From Protea cynaroides (lineage: Eukaryota; Streptophyta; Magnoliopsida; Proteales; Proteaceae), in contig CM053274.1 of the NCBI GenBank assembly GCA_028583415.1, positions 1-64,000 on the forward strand: 64,000 nt of DNA. Direction: 5' to 3'. The notes beneath the pieces are model-generated. The model did no database searches, was not told where the DNA came from, and saw only the letters and a program-made list of their open reading frames with translations. How positions within the stretch are numbered: the stretch's first letter is position 1; each line of letters opens with the position of its first letter. This document shows, one piece after another, positions 12,903-24,052 of the stretch. The position numbers were made by a program, and so were the translations under genes.

Positions 12903-14289
12903 TGTTAGTCCCAGGTTGACACTGAGAGGGGGGGAATCAGTGTCCACTAAAAACTTTTTCCACTAAACAATTTGCCCTAATGCTATGAACACTGCTGCCA
13001 AGAGCTGTTGATCAAACTGTGCGATGATGCCTTGAGTTGATTTCTTGAGACCTTCTCACAGACAATCTTTCAAACACATTTCGTGCACACACCAACCACC
13101 CACCACAGGTATCCATACCAGGGGCTTGGTCTACCAAGTGTGTACACCCAGACCTGCAACACACGGACTTCTATTCTACAATCACAATCACATGCATGGG
13201 ACACACAATATAACGTGGTTCACCAATCACACACTGTGATGGCTACTCCACGGGGCAATACCCTAACCAGGGTTTCGTATATATCCGATACACAACAGAA
13301 ATGCTACGGTTGCACCTACAATCCCGATGCTACAACATCAACCGCATTCACAGCTACAACTATGCTCGAGGCACCTACCCCAACTCCAGTCAAGCACCCA
13401 CTTGACAGGTTATACAAAGTGTATTACAGATATTCATACAAACCCTTCCCATATATCTCTGATACCATAAATAGGATTTGTGTGCGTGATTACCTTTCCA
13501 GCGTGACCACAGCAAGATAGGTTCTCACCAAATGGATGTTCCAAGCTCTCTAGTAGTAATAGATACACTTCGTCAATAGAATAGAACTCCGATATTCTTC
13601 CAATGCATCTCGCACACTATCATTCACATCAATCTATCACTCATACTCACACTTCACTCCAAACTGCTCAATTACTCATGTGTATCAGAAGGAGGAAGGT
13701 GGAGAGTGATTTTTTCTTCAAAGAGAACCCCAAAGCACTATTTTCCCCAAAACCCACAGCTCAGCACTCCAAAACCTTGATTTCTTCGTTCTAAGAGGTT
13801 CTACTTGGAGAGAGAAAACCGTGAGTTTTTGAATCACCTCAATCGGAGCTCGGACGGCCAAGATATGGCCATTTAAAGTTCGGCCGATCAGATTATTCCA
13901 AATGGAATCTTCTGGGCTGATTCCGTGCGGCGCGAAGCACCGTAGCGCGCCCGCCTCTGACCCACCGTACAGCGTTGTCGTTCTCGGATTGGCCGAGAGG
14001 GAATCTTCTCCTTCAGGCCATTGGATCAAGGAGCAAAGGGCGGGATCTCCTCTAGACCCTCCAATCAGCCTCATCGCGTCAGCCGAGATTGGAGTCTGCG
14101 AGATCCATCGGATGCGCATCTTTTGCGCATGCGCACCATGTGCGCGCTCCACCGAATCAAGGATCCACTCCCGTGCGGCTCAAACCATCATTTAAACTTG
14201 CTTCCAGCCACTCAGAAGCCTCGCGATGGAATCTTTGCGCAAATCTGACGTCATACCAGATCCCGCATTTTTGACAACCCTACATTCCC
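12903..14289 (-). repeat. Element A 3' LTR, distal fragment
   Basis: Collinear and highly similar to 32156-33543 of the 5' LTR; small differences include a missing TG near the edge. Similarity stops at about 14285-14290, where a C-only tract begins. Plus-strand open frames here (for example around 13083 and 13902) also occur in the other LTR and have no recognisable domain. Confidence 0.9.
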
Positions 14290-14687
14290 CCCTTTTTTTT
14301 TCCCTTTCCCTCCCCCCCCCCCCCCCCCCCTTTTTCTTCCCTCCCCCTTACCCAAATTTCCCCCCTCACTCCCCCCGCCCTTCTTTCTTCTCTTTTTTTT
14401 TCCCCACCCCTTTTTCCCCCCTCCCCCCCCCCCCCCCCCCCCCGCCCCCCCGGCCCCCGGCGCCCCCCGCCCCCCCCCCGCCCCCGCCCCCCCCCCCCCC
14501 CGCGCCCGGGCCGCCCCCCCCGCGCGCCGGCCCCCCCCCGCCCCCCCCGCCCGGGCCCCCCCCCCGCCCGCCCCCCCCCCCCGCCGCCCCGCCCCCCCCC
14601 CCCCCCCTTGCCCCGCCCCCCCCCGGCCGCCCGCGCCCCCCCGGCCCCCCCCCGCCCCCCCCCCCCCCCCGCCCCCCCGGCCGGCCC
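14290..14687. other. C-rich low-complexity block, probable assembly or consensus artefact
   Basis: Almost pure C with scattered G and, at the left, some T and A. It replaces two pieces of expected sequence: the part of A's LTR matching roughly 33544-34155, and the first ~45 bp of B's LTR (the match to 24305-24349). That is about 650 bp expected against ~400 bp present. The missing LTR segment is very GC-rich and repetitive in the other LTR (33690-33985), a context prone to sequencing failure. The proline-rich frame at 14226-14723 is not a gene. Confidence 0.75.
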
Positions 14688-16049
14688 CTAAATAACCAAC
14701 GGTTCAACCAGGATCTCAAATAGGCTATCCCCACGTTATCCAAACTTACACGCATCCACAATTATAATCAGAGTAAATACACAATAGCGGAAATCTTGTA
14801 AATAAATGAACTGAGAACTAAGATGATATCAGTAATTTAATAGCAAATTATTCTATATTCAACTGAGACATAAATATTTAAATATCAAATACAAGTCTTT
14901 ATAAATCCAATGAAAGAAACCTATAAAAATATCTAATCAAATACACACGAGTTGCACTCGCAAGAGGAGTCGTGTATATCATCTTCAGCTCCAGCGTCCA
15001 TTGCTGCTAAATTCCTGTACGCAAACGCATTCATACAATCTTCAACTCTATAACCTGCATCATCAACTAAAAATATTCGACGTCCAAGGGTGAGCACACA
15101 ACACGGCTCAGTGAGTAGCCAAAATAATGCAACATTACATATGCATGCAAAGAAAAATCAATTTCTATCTTTGGTCTGGTATATAAGTTTGCAGTATGTT
15201 ATAGAAAGGTTGAGATAGCCAAAGGTCGCGTTTATTGACTCCGCCTCTATACACGAGTGTGTGACGTTACCCGAAGATCACGTTTATCGTCAACTCACAT
15301 GCACCCAATCATGAATAATATATAACAAGGGTTACGTTTATTGCTATATAGTGCTATACCAACACGTAAGCCCCTATTGGCGAGGGCTACAAACTGGACT
15401 CGCAACTAACCAATCCTAATGTCAAACAGTGTATCCAAGGCCTCACCCCAGATCCCCTCGGAATGTCCATAGAGATAGAGCTAAGGCCCCCGGTAGAGAT
15501 CGAGACTACAAGGACCGAGACCACCTCCCCGATACTCTACGACATAATAGTTCCGCTAAAGTAATGGCGATACGACGATGCCAATGCACAAGACTTGAGT
15601 TAGAGATAGAGCTAAAGTGCTGAGACCCGCCAAAGGTTAACGTTTATTGACGTTCTCATCACACCTCCCCTGATACTCGCTCGCATCAAGCACATCAACC
15701 ACACACATACAAGCACATGCCTATTCCTATCATCATCATCATCATCATGTCATAAACAATAAAGTAAATATGCAAGAACAAGTAATAGAAATATTGGATG
15801 GCATGCTGTATGCACATTACAAACATATTCGAATAGAATCAAGCATAGTACAGGACTCAAGAAATAGAAAATAGTTTATTATTAACCAATTTAGTTTGGG
15901 GTTAAGGTTCCTCACCTTAGCTTGCTAAAAGATACTTTTCTAAGCTTTAAAATCACCTTTATAATGTTATTATATTGCTAGAAGACCTAACAAAGTCGAT
16001 AGAATCTAATTAGAATTAATTCGGAATTTAAAAACCATTCTGTCAACTG

Positions 16050-16192
16050 AGGGTCGATGCTAGGGTCGATGCTAGGGTCGATGGGTCTATCGACCCTCCC
16101 CCTCTTCCTCGGACTTCCCGAATGCTGAGGGTCGATGGTCATAAACCCCTAGGGTCGGATGGTCTATCGACCCTCGGTGCGACCCTCGGTGC
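16050..16192. repeat. Iterated GGGTCGAT motif cluster, inner LTR cluster of element B
   Basis: Three tandem 12-bp GGGTCGATGCTA-like units are followed by further GGGTCGA, TCGACCC and GCGACCC copies in both orientations. The matching cluster in the 5' LTR (25718-25840) has only two tandem units. Element D (57883-58020) has three, one of them mutated. Confidence 0.85.
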
Positions 16193-16688
16193 ACTCTGGT
16201 CCAATTTCCACTTTTAATCCATTCTTCGTGTTTGGGGTCCTATGGCTTGCTTCCTACATTCACTCAACATTCATTCCATGGTCTAGAACCATGTATAAAC
16301 CATCTAAATAGTTTTCGTGCATCCTCCTATGGTTTTCCATGAAAACCTAACCATGGATGGATGGTTTGGGTTTCTCCGAGATCATTCTCTCTTCAATAAT
16401 TATCCTAAGGTCTGTAGAAACTCATGGAATTAGTATCCATACCTGAGAAGATTACTTTTCCTCTGAAATTCTCTTCCTTTTTGCTAGGTTCTCTTCCTTG
16501 CCTCTCTTCTTCCTCTTTTCCTTCTCCTCTCTTTCTCTCAATTCAATTAGGGTTGTGAAAGGAGTGAAAGTGGCTTAGGGACGTCCTTTAAATAGGCTAT
16601 AAACATCCTAAAATAAGCCCCTTTGAGATTAGGAAGGAATCCAATCAAAAATCTCGAAGTTTCCTATTTTCTATTTTCGGCAGGATCC

Positions 16689-16850
16689 GAGGGTCGATGG
16701 GAGGGTCGATGATCCCGTCGACCCTAGGGTCTTAAGCTGTCCGACCCTCCCTTCAAAACTGAGGGTCTGACTTTCTGTTTTGGGAGGTCCGACCCTGCTT
16801 AGCTGGGTGTGCGACCCTCCCTTAAAATAAAGTGTTTTTGGGTCGATTTG
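16689..16850. repeat. Iterated GGGTCGAT motif cluster, promoter-side LTR cluster of element B
   Basis: About nine copies of GGGTCGA, TCGACCC, CCGACCC or GCGACCC lie 110-270 bp from the LTR's 5' end on the minus strand, just upstream of the TATA-like site. The cluster is repeated at 26343-26500 and, in element D, at 58511-58670. Confidence 0.85.
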
Positions 16851-16872
16851 ATACCTGGGATCTCGATCTCCT

Positions 16873-18260
16873 TCATGCCCTTGGTCCATTTGACTCGACC
16901 ATGATGGGTAAACCTGGTTCAAGGTGGTAAGACCGGGTTAGATTGACACGGGTCTTACAACTCCCCCAACTTATAAAAATTTTGTCCTCGAAATTGGACG
17001 TACCTTCTGAATCAAATAAGTGAGGGTATTGTTTCTGAATTGCATTTTCTTCTTCCCATGTAATTTCTTCCATGTCTCTACTTTTCCATATGACCTTAAC
17101 ATAGTAGATATATCTGTTGCGTAGACGTTGAACCTTTCGGCTGGTGATTTCTGTTGGTGTTACTTCGAATGTCAAATCATCAGCCAATTCCAGCAAATCT
17201 ATTGTCAAGACATGCGTTGGGTCTTTGACATACTTCTTCAATAGGGAAATGTGAAATACGTCATGCACACTTGACATAGATGGTGGTAGTGCTAACTGAT
17301 AAGCCACTTTTCCACGCTTAGCTAGAATTTCATATGGTCCGACATATCTTGGACTTAGTTTTCCTTTTCTGTCCGAACCTCTTCAATCCTCGCATAGGCG
17401 ATACCTTCTGAAATACTTTATCACCTACGGCGAACTCTAGATCCCTTCGTCGAGTATCTGCATATTGCTTCCGACGGTTCCGAGCTGTTCTTACTCTTTC
17501 CTTGATGATGTCGACCACTCGACAAGTCTCTTCAACAAATTCCGGTCCAACAATACTACGTTCTCCAACTTCATTCCAAAACAAGGGAGTTCGACACTTC
17601 CCGCCATACAAGGCTTCATAAGGTGACATCCGTATAGTAGCCCGATAGCTGTTATTGTAAGTGAACTCGATCAATGGTAACGTGTCGTCCCATGATCCTT
17701 TGAAATCAACCACACATGCTCGTAGCATATCTTCTAGAATATGGATTGTACGTTCTGACTGTCCATCTGTATGTGGGTGGAATGCAGTACTAAACTTCAA
17801 TGTCGTACCCATAGCCTTTTGCAGTCCTTCCCAAAATTTGGAAGTAAATCGTGGATCTCTATCGGACACAATGCTTTCGGAACACCATGTAACCGAACAA
17901 TATTATCCACATACAGCTTTGCTAACCTTTCTAGTGTATATTGGGGTCATATCGGTATGAAGCGAGCTGTTTTAGTCGACGGTCCACAATCACCCAAACT
18001 GGCGTCAACTACTCGAGGAGTCAATGGTAGTCCCGTGACGAAGTCCATAGTGATGCAGTCCCATTTCCATGCTGGTTCCGGTAATGGGCGTAACGTCCTG
18101 CGGGTCTTTGTCGTTCAACTTTTACTTTCCGACAATTTAGGCATTGAGACACGAACTTAGCTACATCCGCTTTCATTCTCCTCCACCAATATAATTTCTT
18201 CGGATCATGATACATTTTTGTACTTCCGGGATGTATCGAATAGATCGTGGTATGGGCTTT
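16873..18260 (-). pseudogene. Element B integrase with C-terminal chromodomain, broken
   Basis: Integrase would insert element cDNA into the host genome; in this lineage a C-terminal chromodomain is thought to steer insertion by binding chromatin. The zinc-binding N-terminus ([11 protein letters not shown]...CLNC) is read from about 18215. The core follows in another frame ([12 protein letters not shown], then TDGQSERT with the catalytic Glu) at 17869-17330. The GPYE/VFHISLLKKY segment and chromodomain (YVKVIWKSRDMEEITWEEE) are in a third frame from 17307. The first catalytic Asp segment (C-I-T-M-D) lies in a frameshifted stretch around 18040. At least three frameshifts separate the parts. 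The last codons read through the polypurine tract into the LTR because one G is missing relative to element D, where a stop falls at the LTR edge. Confidence 0.88.
16960..16970 (-). promoter_or_regulatory. Polypurine tract of element B
   Basis: GTTGGGGGAGT on the minus strand abuts the 3' LTR start (TGTAAGACC). This is the expected plus-strand DNA primer site for reverse transcription. Element D has the similar GTTGGGGGGACT at 58783-58794. Confidence 0.8.
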
Positions 18261-18324
18261 TTCATCGGTCGGTGTCTAATGTCCATACTTTTTGCTTTCG
18301 GTACACATATTCTCCCTTTATATT

Positions 18325-18990
18325 TCAGTACCTTCTCATCATCCAAGGTGAACTCGGGGTTGGTCCTACCTTTCTCAATATCTTCTTGTACTGTTCTCGA
18401 TAATGATCTGATTTGATAACCGTCTTCACTTCGTCCACTATATCCGGTATAATCTTCAATGCCGCGAACATATTCGAGAACCGATGAATAAACCCTTGGT
18501 TGGCTGATTCATCTGTTGTATCAATCACATACTGCTCGTTGCCGTGATTGAACACCATTCCGTTGGTACACATTGTTGCAGTCGTGCTAACTTCTCCTTG
18601 AGATTTTATCATTGCTTTTCTGCTCAATGCATCCGCTACCACGTTCGCTTTTCCCGGATGATACTGGATATCACAATCATAGTCTTTCAATAGTTCCAGC
18701 CATCTCCTTTGTCTCATATTCAACTCCTTCTGATTAAATAGATAAGTAAGACTTTTATGGTCCGACTTAATCTGAAATTTCTCCCCGTATAGGTAATGTC
18801 TCCATATCTTGACCGCATGTACTACTGCCGCTAGCTCCAGATCATGAGTGGGATAATTTTTCTCATGTACCTTTAACTGTCTTGAAGCATAAGCAATCAC
18901 TTGCTCTCCTTGCATGAGCACACATCCTAATCCCAATCCCGATGCATCAGTGTATAAGGTAAATGTCTGTCCTGGAACGGGAATGGTCAA
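18325..18990 (-). pseudogene. Element B RNase H domain
   Basis: RNase H would degrade the RNA strand during reverse transcription. Visible signatures are [14 protein letters not shown] (first catalytic Asp), [10 protein letters not shown] (Glu), [10 protein letters not shown] (Asp) and [16 protein letters not shown]. The domain is complete over ~220 residues but is out of frame with the RT at its start and with the integrase at its end, so it cannot be made as one polyprotein. Confidence 0.88.
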
Positions 18991-20440
18991 AATCGGGCGG
19001 ATATCAATCTGGCCTTCAATGTCTGGAAGCTCTTCTCACATTTGTCGGTCCACACAAACTTCTCGCCTTTCTTAGTCAAACTGGTGAGAGGTACGGCAAT
19101 CCGAGAATAGTCTTCTACGAATCTCCGATAATAACCAGCTAGACCCAGAAAGCTTCTAATTTCTGAAACACTCTTTGGTGCTTCCCACTTCACAATAGCC
19201 TCGATTTTGCTGGGGTCCACTTTGATTCCTTCTGCGGATACCACGTGGCCTAGGAATGTGACTTCACTTAGCCAAAACTCACACTTAGAAAATTTGGCAT
19301 ATAGCTTCTCTTTCCTTAACCGCTGTAAGGCTGCGTTTAGGTTCTTGATATGGGTTTCCTTGTCCTTGGAGTATACCAATATATCATCAATAAATACTAT
19401 CACCGACGTATCCAACATATCGTGGAAAACTCGGTTCATAAGTTCCATGAACGTTGCCGGTGCATTAGTTAATCCGAAAGACATCACCAAAAATTCATAA
19501 TGTCCATATCTGGTCCTGAATGCTGTCTTCGGAATATCACCTTCTTTGATCTTCAGCTGATGATAGCCCGATCGAAGATCGATCTTAGAAAATACTTTTG
19601 CTCCTTGTAACTGATCGAACAAGTCATCGATCCTGGGTAGGGGGTATCGATTCTTGATGGTCAGTTTATTCAACTCTCGATAGTCGATACATAATCGAAC
19701 GCTACCATCTTTCTTTTTCACAACGAGCACCGGTGCCCCCCATGGAGATATACTGGGTCGAATATAACCCTTGTCTAGCAGTTCTTGTAGTTGTACTTTT
19801 AATTCCTTCAGTTCAGTAGGAGCCATTCTATAAGGTGCTTTTGATACGGGTGCGGCTCCAGGTATCAGGTCTATTACAAACTCTGTAGCACGGTCGGGTG
19901 GTAATCCGGGTAGTTCCTCCAAAAATACGTCAGGATAATCCCGAACAATGTCAATGTCTTCCATTCGTGGTACTTCCTTGGCTAGGTCGACCACTGATAC
20001 TAGATACCCGACTGCTCCCTTCTCAAGGCACTTCTTAGCCTTTAATGCTGAAAGTATGAGCTTGCGTCTCCGGGGAAGTTTGGTTCCCGAGAAACTGAAT
20101 TCTGCCCCTTCTTTGTCTTTGAATGTTAGCTTCTTTTCGGCGCATAACAAATTTGCAGAATGCCGAGCTAACCAGTCCATTCCCAAGATGACATCAAAGT
20201 CTGCCATCTCAAGTTGTATCAAGGTTGCATCTAAAGTCTGTTTCCTTATGAATACTGCACATGGTCCATAACCTTTCTCTTGTTCCACTTCTAACCCCAT
20301 CGGTGACCGTACAAGTAATTTGTAGTCTAATGTCTTGATGGGTAAGTTTATCTTCTTTCCAAATGACACAGATATAAATGAATGAGTAGCTCCGGAATCG
20401 AAGAGTACTCTGTGGGTACGCCATTTATAGGTACAATATC
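18987..20440 (-). pseudogene. Element B protease and reverse transcriptase
   Basis: The aspartic protease motif [11 protein letters not shown] is encoded near 20380-20405 (DSG codons at 20391-20399), followed by the second conserved block [11 protein letters not shown]. The RT keeps [45 protein letters not shown] and the catalytic [10 protein letters not shown]. An uninterrupted frame covers 20369-18987 (460 residues). A one-base loss just upstream of the protease site (relative to element D) separates protease from its leader, and a frameshift near 18990 separates RT from RNase H. This is the best-preserved pol segment in the window. Confidence 0.9.
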
Positions 20441-20456
20441 TGTGATTTATCTTTAC

Positions 20457-21753
20457 TTAGTCTACATGCTCATTCAATGTAATTATAACTTTAAAAGTTT
20501 CGGTCATACCCGTGACCACATCGGGTGATGCGGCCGCATCTTCGGACGTAACAACATATACCCGTCCCCCGATGGAATTGCTTCTTGGGCTTTGGGCACT
20601 CTCTTGCCATATGTCCGGGTTGGTTGCAGTTGAAACACTTCGGGGCTTCAGAATTTGTCTTTGGCTGAGGTTGAGCTGCGGAAGTAGTCTTGGTTGCAGC
20701 ATTAAAATTCTGAAGACGGAAGGGCTTATACGTCCTGTTATTGCCTCCGTTATACGAATTCCCAGCTGGCCTTTTTATGCCTTTGTTTTGAGTGAAATAA
20801 CTCTCTTTCTGACTCGATTCAATCACTCGAGCGATCTGGACAGCTTCATTATATATTGTCTTTTCTAATCCCAGAACATGTTCCCTGATGCTTCCTCTCA
20901 GTCCCGTGACAAACCTACGGGTTTTGGTTTCTTCCTCTTGCATACTCAGTGGTGCGAAGAAAAAACAGCTCTTCATAACGCTGTTGGTACGCATCCACTG
21001 ACATCTGTCCCCGATAAAGACTCGGGAACTCCTTCTCCATCGAATCCCCGAAGCTTCGTGGAAAATATTTCTCGAAGAAAGCTTCTTTATATATAGCCCA
21101 AGTCGGTAGGGCGTGCTTAGTCAATAGATAGGCCCCCGGTCGATTTCCACCAATGATGTGCGTCGCCTTTGAGCATGAAGGTGGCACACAATACTTTCTC
21201 CTCTTCAGTAATAATCATCATAAGAAAATTTCTTTCCATCTCGTCTATCCAGTGTGCTGGCCATAATTGATCAAACGGTTTGCCATTAAATTCCCTGGGC
21301 TTCATCTTCAAAAACCTCTCGACCAGTCGAGAGTGATCCATCTGGTTTTGATATGCCCCAAACATATGGGGTGGGTACCGATAGTTAGCCTTGTGCTGCG
21401 CCCGGGACCTGCACCGGAATTGGTGCAGCCGGTTGTTGAGGTGTCTGTTGAGCTGGGTGGTTACCCACCGGTGCTGCACTAGCTTGCCCAGTGTGCATGG
21501 TTGCAGCCTGAGTGGCTTGAAACATAACTCCCATTGCAACCTGCATTTGAGCTTGTGCGTGTTGCATCTGTTGTAGCTGTTGTGCTAGATTCATCACCAT
21601 TGTTGCTAGCTCTGGTGGTGGAGGTGGCAAGTTTGTAGGGTTTACCGGTTCTGGATTTTCCGGTTCATGGTTATTCTCTTGACTAGTCTCCTCCACGGGT
21701 GGTGGTGGTGGGACTGTGTTTCGGGTCTGTCGGGTCACTCTATGTCCAGACAT
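20457..21753 (-). pseudogene. Element B gag, frameshifted
   Basis: Capsid/nucleocapsid protein of the retrotransposon. The chosen start is the Met at 21753 (MSGHRVTRQ), which is also present in element D. Order: Pro-rich N-terminus, Gln-rich stretch, capsid-like region (WPAHWIDEMERNF, KGDAHHWWKS, FFEKYFPRSF, DAYQQRYEELF), basic linker and one CCHC knuckle (CFNCNQPGHMARECPKP). The reading frame changes at least four times (near 21390, 21120-21190, 20930-20990 and 20500-20700). The final frame ends at 20457. Confidence 0.88.
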
Positions 21754-21892
21754 ATTTCCTTCTGAGATGGGTGGTGCCCCGAAAATCATCAAAATCGGTG
21801 AGAAATCATTTATACTTCATGTAGGCACGCTAACCGATATAAAACTCAAAATCCCCAATTCATTACGTAAAAAATACTGTCTTTTCTATGTA

Positions 21893-22106
21893 GGGTCGAT
21901 GGTGAGGGTCGATGGTATGTCCGACCCCTTGGTATCCACCCGGGAATGACCTTGTTCTTCCCGAGAGCCGAGGGTCGATGCGAGGGTCGATGGGTATCCG
22001 ACCCTCGGTCCGACCCTTGATTTTCTCGTCAGATTCCCGAGAGCCGAGGGTCGATTGGAGGGTCGATCCGAGGGTCGATGGTGTTAGTCGAATTGTCCGA
22101 CCCTCG
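21893..22106. repeat. Iterated GGGTCGAT/CCGACCC cluster between gag and antisense ORF (element B)
   Basis: About seven GGGTCGAT copies and five CCGACCC copies in both orientations lie in the divergent interval between the minus-strand gag start (21753) and the plus-strand antisense ORF (22711). They are the same motif as in the LTR clusters. A slightly reduced version is at 63621-63820 in element D. Confidence 0.88.
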
Positions 22107-22710
22107 GACCAAAAATCAGATTTCTAAGATCCGATTTTGGGTCATTTCTCACTATTCCTCCTCCGTTTTGACTCGTCTCTACTCTCTGAGTTGCTACAGT
22201 GCCACTCTACTATTTTTGGTCGGTTTAACTCCGGGTATCGACGTCCACGTCATCCCTACAGGTATGGCTTCCCGTTTTTACCTGTTTTTAGGTTTTCTTT
22301 TCTAGGTTTTTGCCCGTTTAACTCCTATTTTTCAAATTAAACTTTTTCCAACCGTAAAAATTCGATTTTTGTTGGGGGCTTTTATTATTGGTGTCTCGAG
22401 GAACGAAAGCCCTCAAAAATTTCTGAGTTTCATCGGTTGGTCATCGAGAAACTTGAAATTTTCTCTTTTTGCCCTAATTTGTCGACATTTTTTATTTTTC
22501 TTGAATTTCTTCAAATTGGACATCGTCAGTTAAAATTTCCTACTGCATGTGGGTTGTAGGATATGTTTTAACCTACGTAAGTTCTTGTGCCCACTTGTAT
22601 GGTGAGAAATGGGACTTTATGGTCAACTTACGTCGTTATTAAATCAAATTTCCGGATTTTTATCCCGCCTAACTCCTTGATTCTTTTCTCTTTCTTATTT
22701 TGCCGATACT

Positions 22711-24027
22711 ATGGCCCGTACTAAAGTGCCAAGATTGCGTGATCCACTTCGCTTCCGTTCGAATGAAGCCGAGGCACAGTATGCTGACTATGCCCGTAAG
22801 AAAGTGGAAGGGGGTCGCATGGTGAACTTGGCTGAGCTAGCCTTGTTCAATGTAGAGGGAGCATTTGGTGATATGGGGTGGCTCCCTGTCATCACATACG
22901 ACGCGTGCACATGTCCAGACTTGGTGCGCCAGTTCTATTGTAATCTCCAGGTGGTGGGGAATTACAATGATGTTGAACACAGTCAGGAGTTGCGCATCAC
23001 CAGCTACGTCAAGGGGGTGCACATCTCCTTTGATTATCGGCAACTGGCCGATCTGTTGGGCATTCCCTATGATGGCCCTATGGTGTACTTGTCGCCGGGA
23101 GAGCCACAATTTGTTGAGATGGAGATGAGGGCGAGATCGATAACCGATTGCTCCGTCCCGATAGATGGCGGATGAGAGCTTGCTACTTGCGCGTCCAGCT
23201 CCACGGGTCTTCCGCAAGATTATCCAAGCATAATCTGATCCCGCAGAGTGGGCACTATGAGAGGGTGTCTCGGCTGACCCAGTTCTTGATCTACAAAGAT
23301 CTCGCACTCGTCGTCGGTCCGGCCGCCTTCCTTACATCATCATGCGGACGATGATTAGTGCCACATTGTCCGGTCATAGGGGTAATCTACCCTATGGACG
23401 CATGATTACAGTGTTACTGACCCGTCTGGGGGTGGATCTAGTAGATGAGAAGATCCAGGAGAAGACCTTCTCGTCGCCTCTAGATTGGGAGGCTATCTGC
23501 AAGATGGGGCTGCGAGATGTAGAGGTTAGCGATGAGGAGAGGAACGCGATGGTGCACCCTCACACTCGGGTCGAGATGGCTGATGCTGAGGCTGCTGCTG
23601 CTGCTGCTAGAGCTCGTGGGGATCCGGTCGACGATGACGATCGCATGTATATGGATGTCGACGCGATACCCCCGCCATCACCCACACATGCGGCTGGGGT
23701 TGGTACATCTTCTACGGCGGCTCCTGCACCTGAGGCCGGTCCTTCTCATCCACCTTCTGATATGATGGAGATATTACGTGAGCTCAGGGATGCTCAGCGC
23801 AGATCTGATTTGAGGATGGATGAGCTGTTGGCTGCTTAGCACGCATCAGACGCTCGGATGGGAGAGCTCCTAGAGGTGCAACCGGGGCCCGATCGGAGGA
23901 TAGCCGGTCTCACAGCCTAGCCTCCGAGACCACCCGGCACCAGGTGGCCTGGTTGACTAGGGTCTATGCTGAGGACTATGACAGAGATCGTGAGGCCCCG
24001 CCTCCTCCTTCGCCTCCAGCTTCTTGA
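22711..24027 (+). pseudogene. Antisense accessory ORF of element B (plant transposon-protein-like domain), frameshifted
   Basis: Encoded opposite gag-pol, between gag and the 5' LTR. Frame 1 runs 22711-23175 (start MARTKVPRLRDPLRFRS). The reading continues in frame 3 (SKHNLIPQSGHYERVSRLTQFLIYK, about 23223-23297) and in frame 2 from 23342 (MRTMISATLSGHRGNLPYGRM). After that come an Ala-rich, acidic, Pro-rich region and a helical tail, stopping in frame at 23837-23839. Sequence beyond the stop still matches the C-terminus of the element C copy (AWLTRVYAEDYD against HWLKVVYERDYD), so the original end is the TGA at 24025-24027. The arrangement FYCNL...GVHISFDYRQLADLLGIP...LPYGRMITVLLTRLGVDL resembles the plant 'putative plant transposon protein' (Transposase_32-type) domain by eye. 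Antisense additional ORFs are known in plant LTR elements, but their function is not established. The domain call is moderate; that this was coding is fairly certain from homology to C. Confidence 0.72.
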
Positions 24028-24052
24028 TTTGTACTTTACTTTTCTTGTACTA

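Larger units (their letters stand above)
14688..16959 (-). repeat. Element B 3' LTR
   Basis: Aligns over its length with 24350-26612 and with element D's LTR 56475-58782. It contains an (ATC)n microsatellite near 15740, several CGTTTATTG repeats near 15229-15650, two clusters of GGGTCGA/TCGACCC motifs (16050-16192, 16689-16850) and a TATA-like CCTTTAAATAGG (16585-16596, read on the minus strand). Its first ~45 bp are lost in the C-rich block. Confidence 0.92.

Noticed and set aside
13045..14248. Plus-strand frames in the Sirevirus LTR (also at 32300-33498)
   Set aside because: Shared by both LTRs by descent, on the strand opposite to the element, with no recognisable domain.
14226..14723. 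Proline-rich protein and its glycine-rich antisense frame
   Set aside because: Both fall in the C-only block that replaces known LTR sequence.
15735..15755. (ATC)n microsatellite as a separate locus
   Set aside because: It is part of the B/D LTR, present in all three copies at the same place.
17661..21482. Plus-strand frames opposite gag and pol of element B (also in C and D)
   Set aside because: Shadows of the minus-strand coding sequence. Only the ORF between gag and the 5' LTR has independent support from homology in family C.
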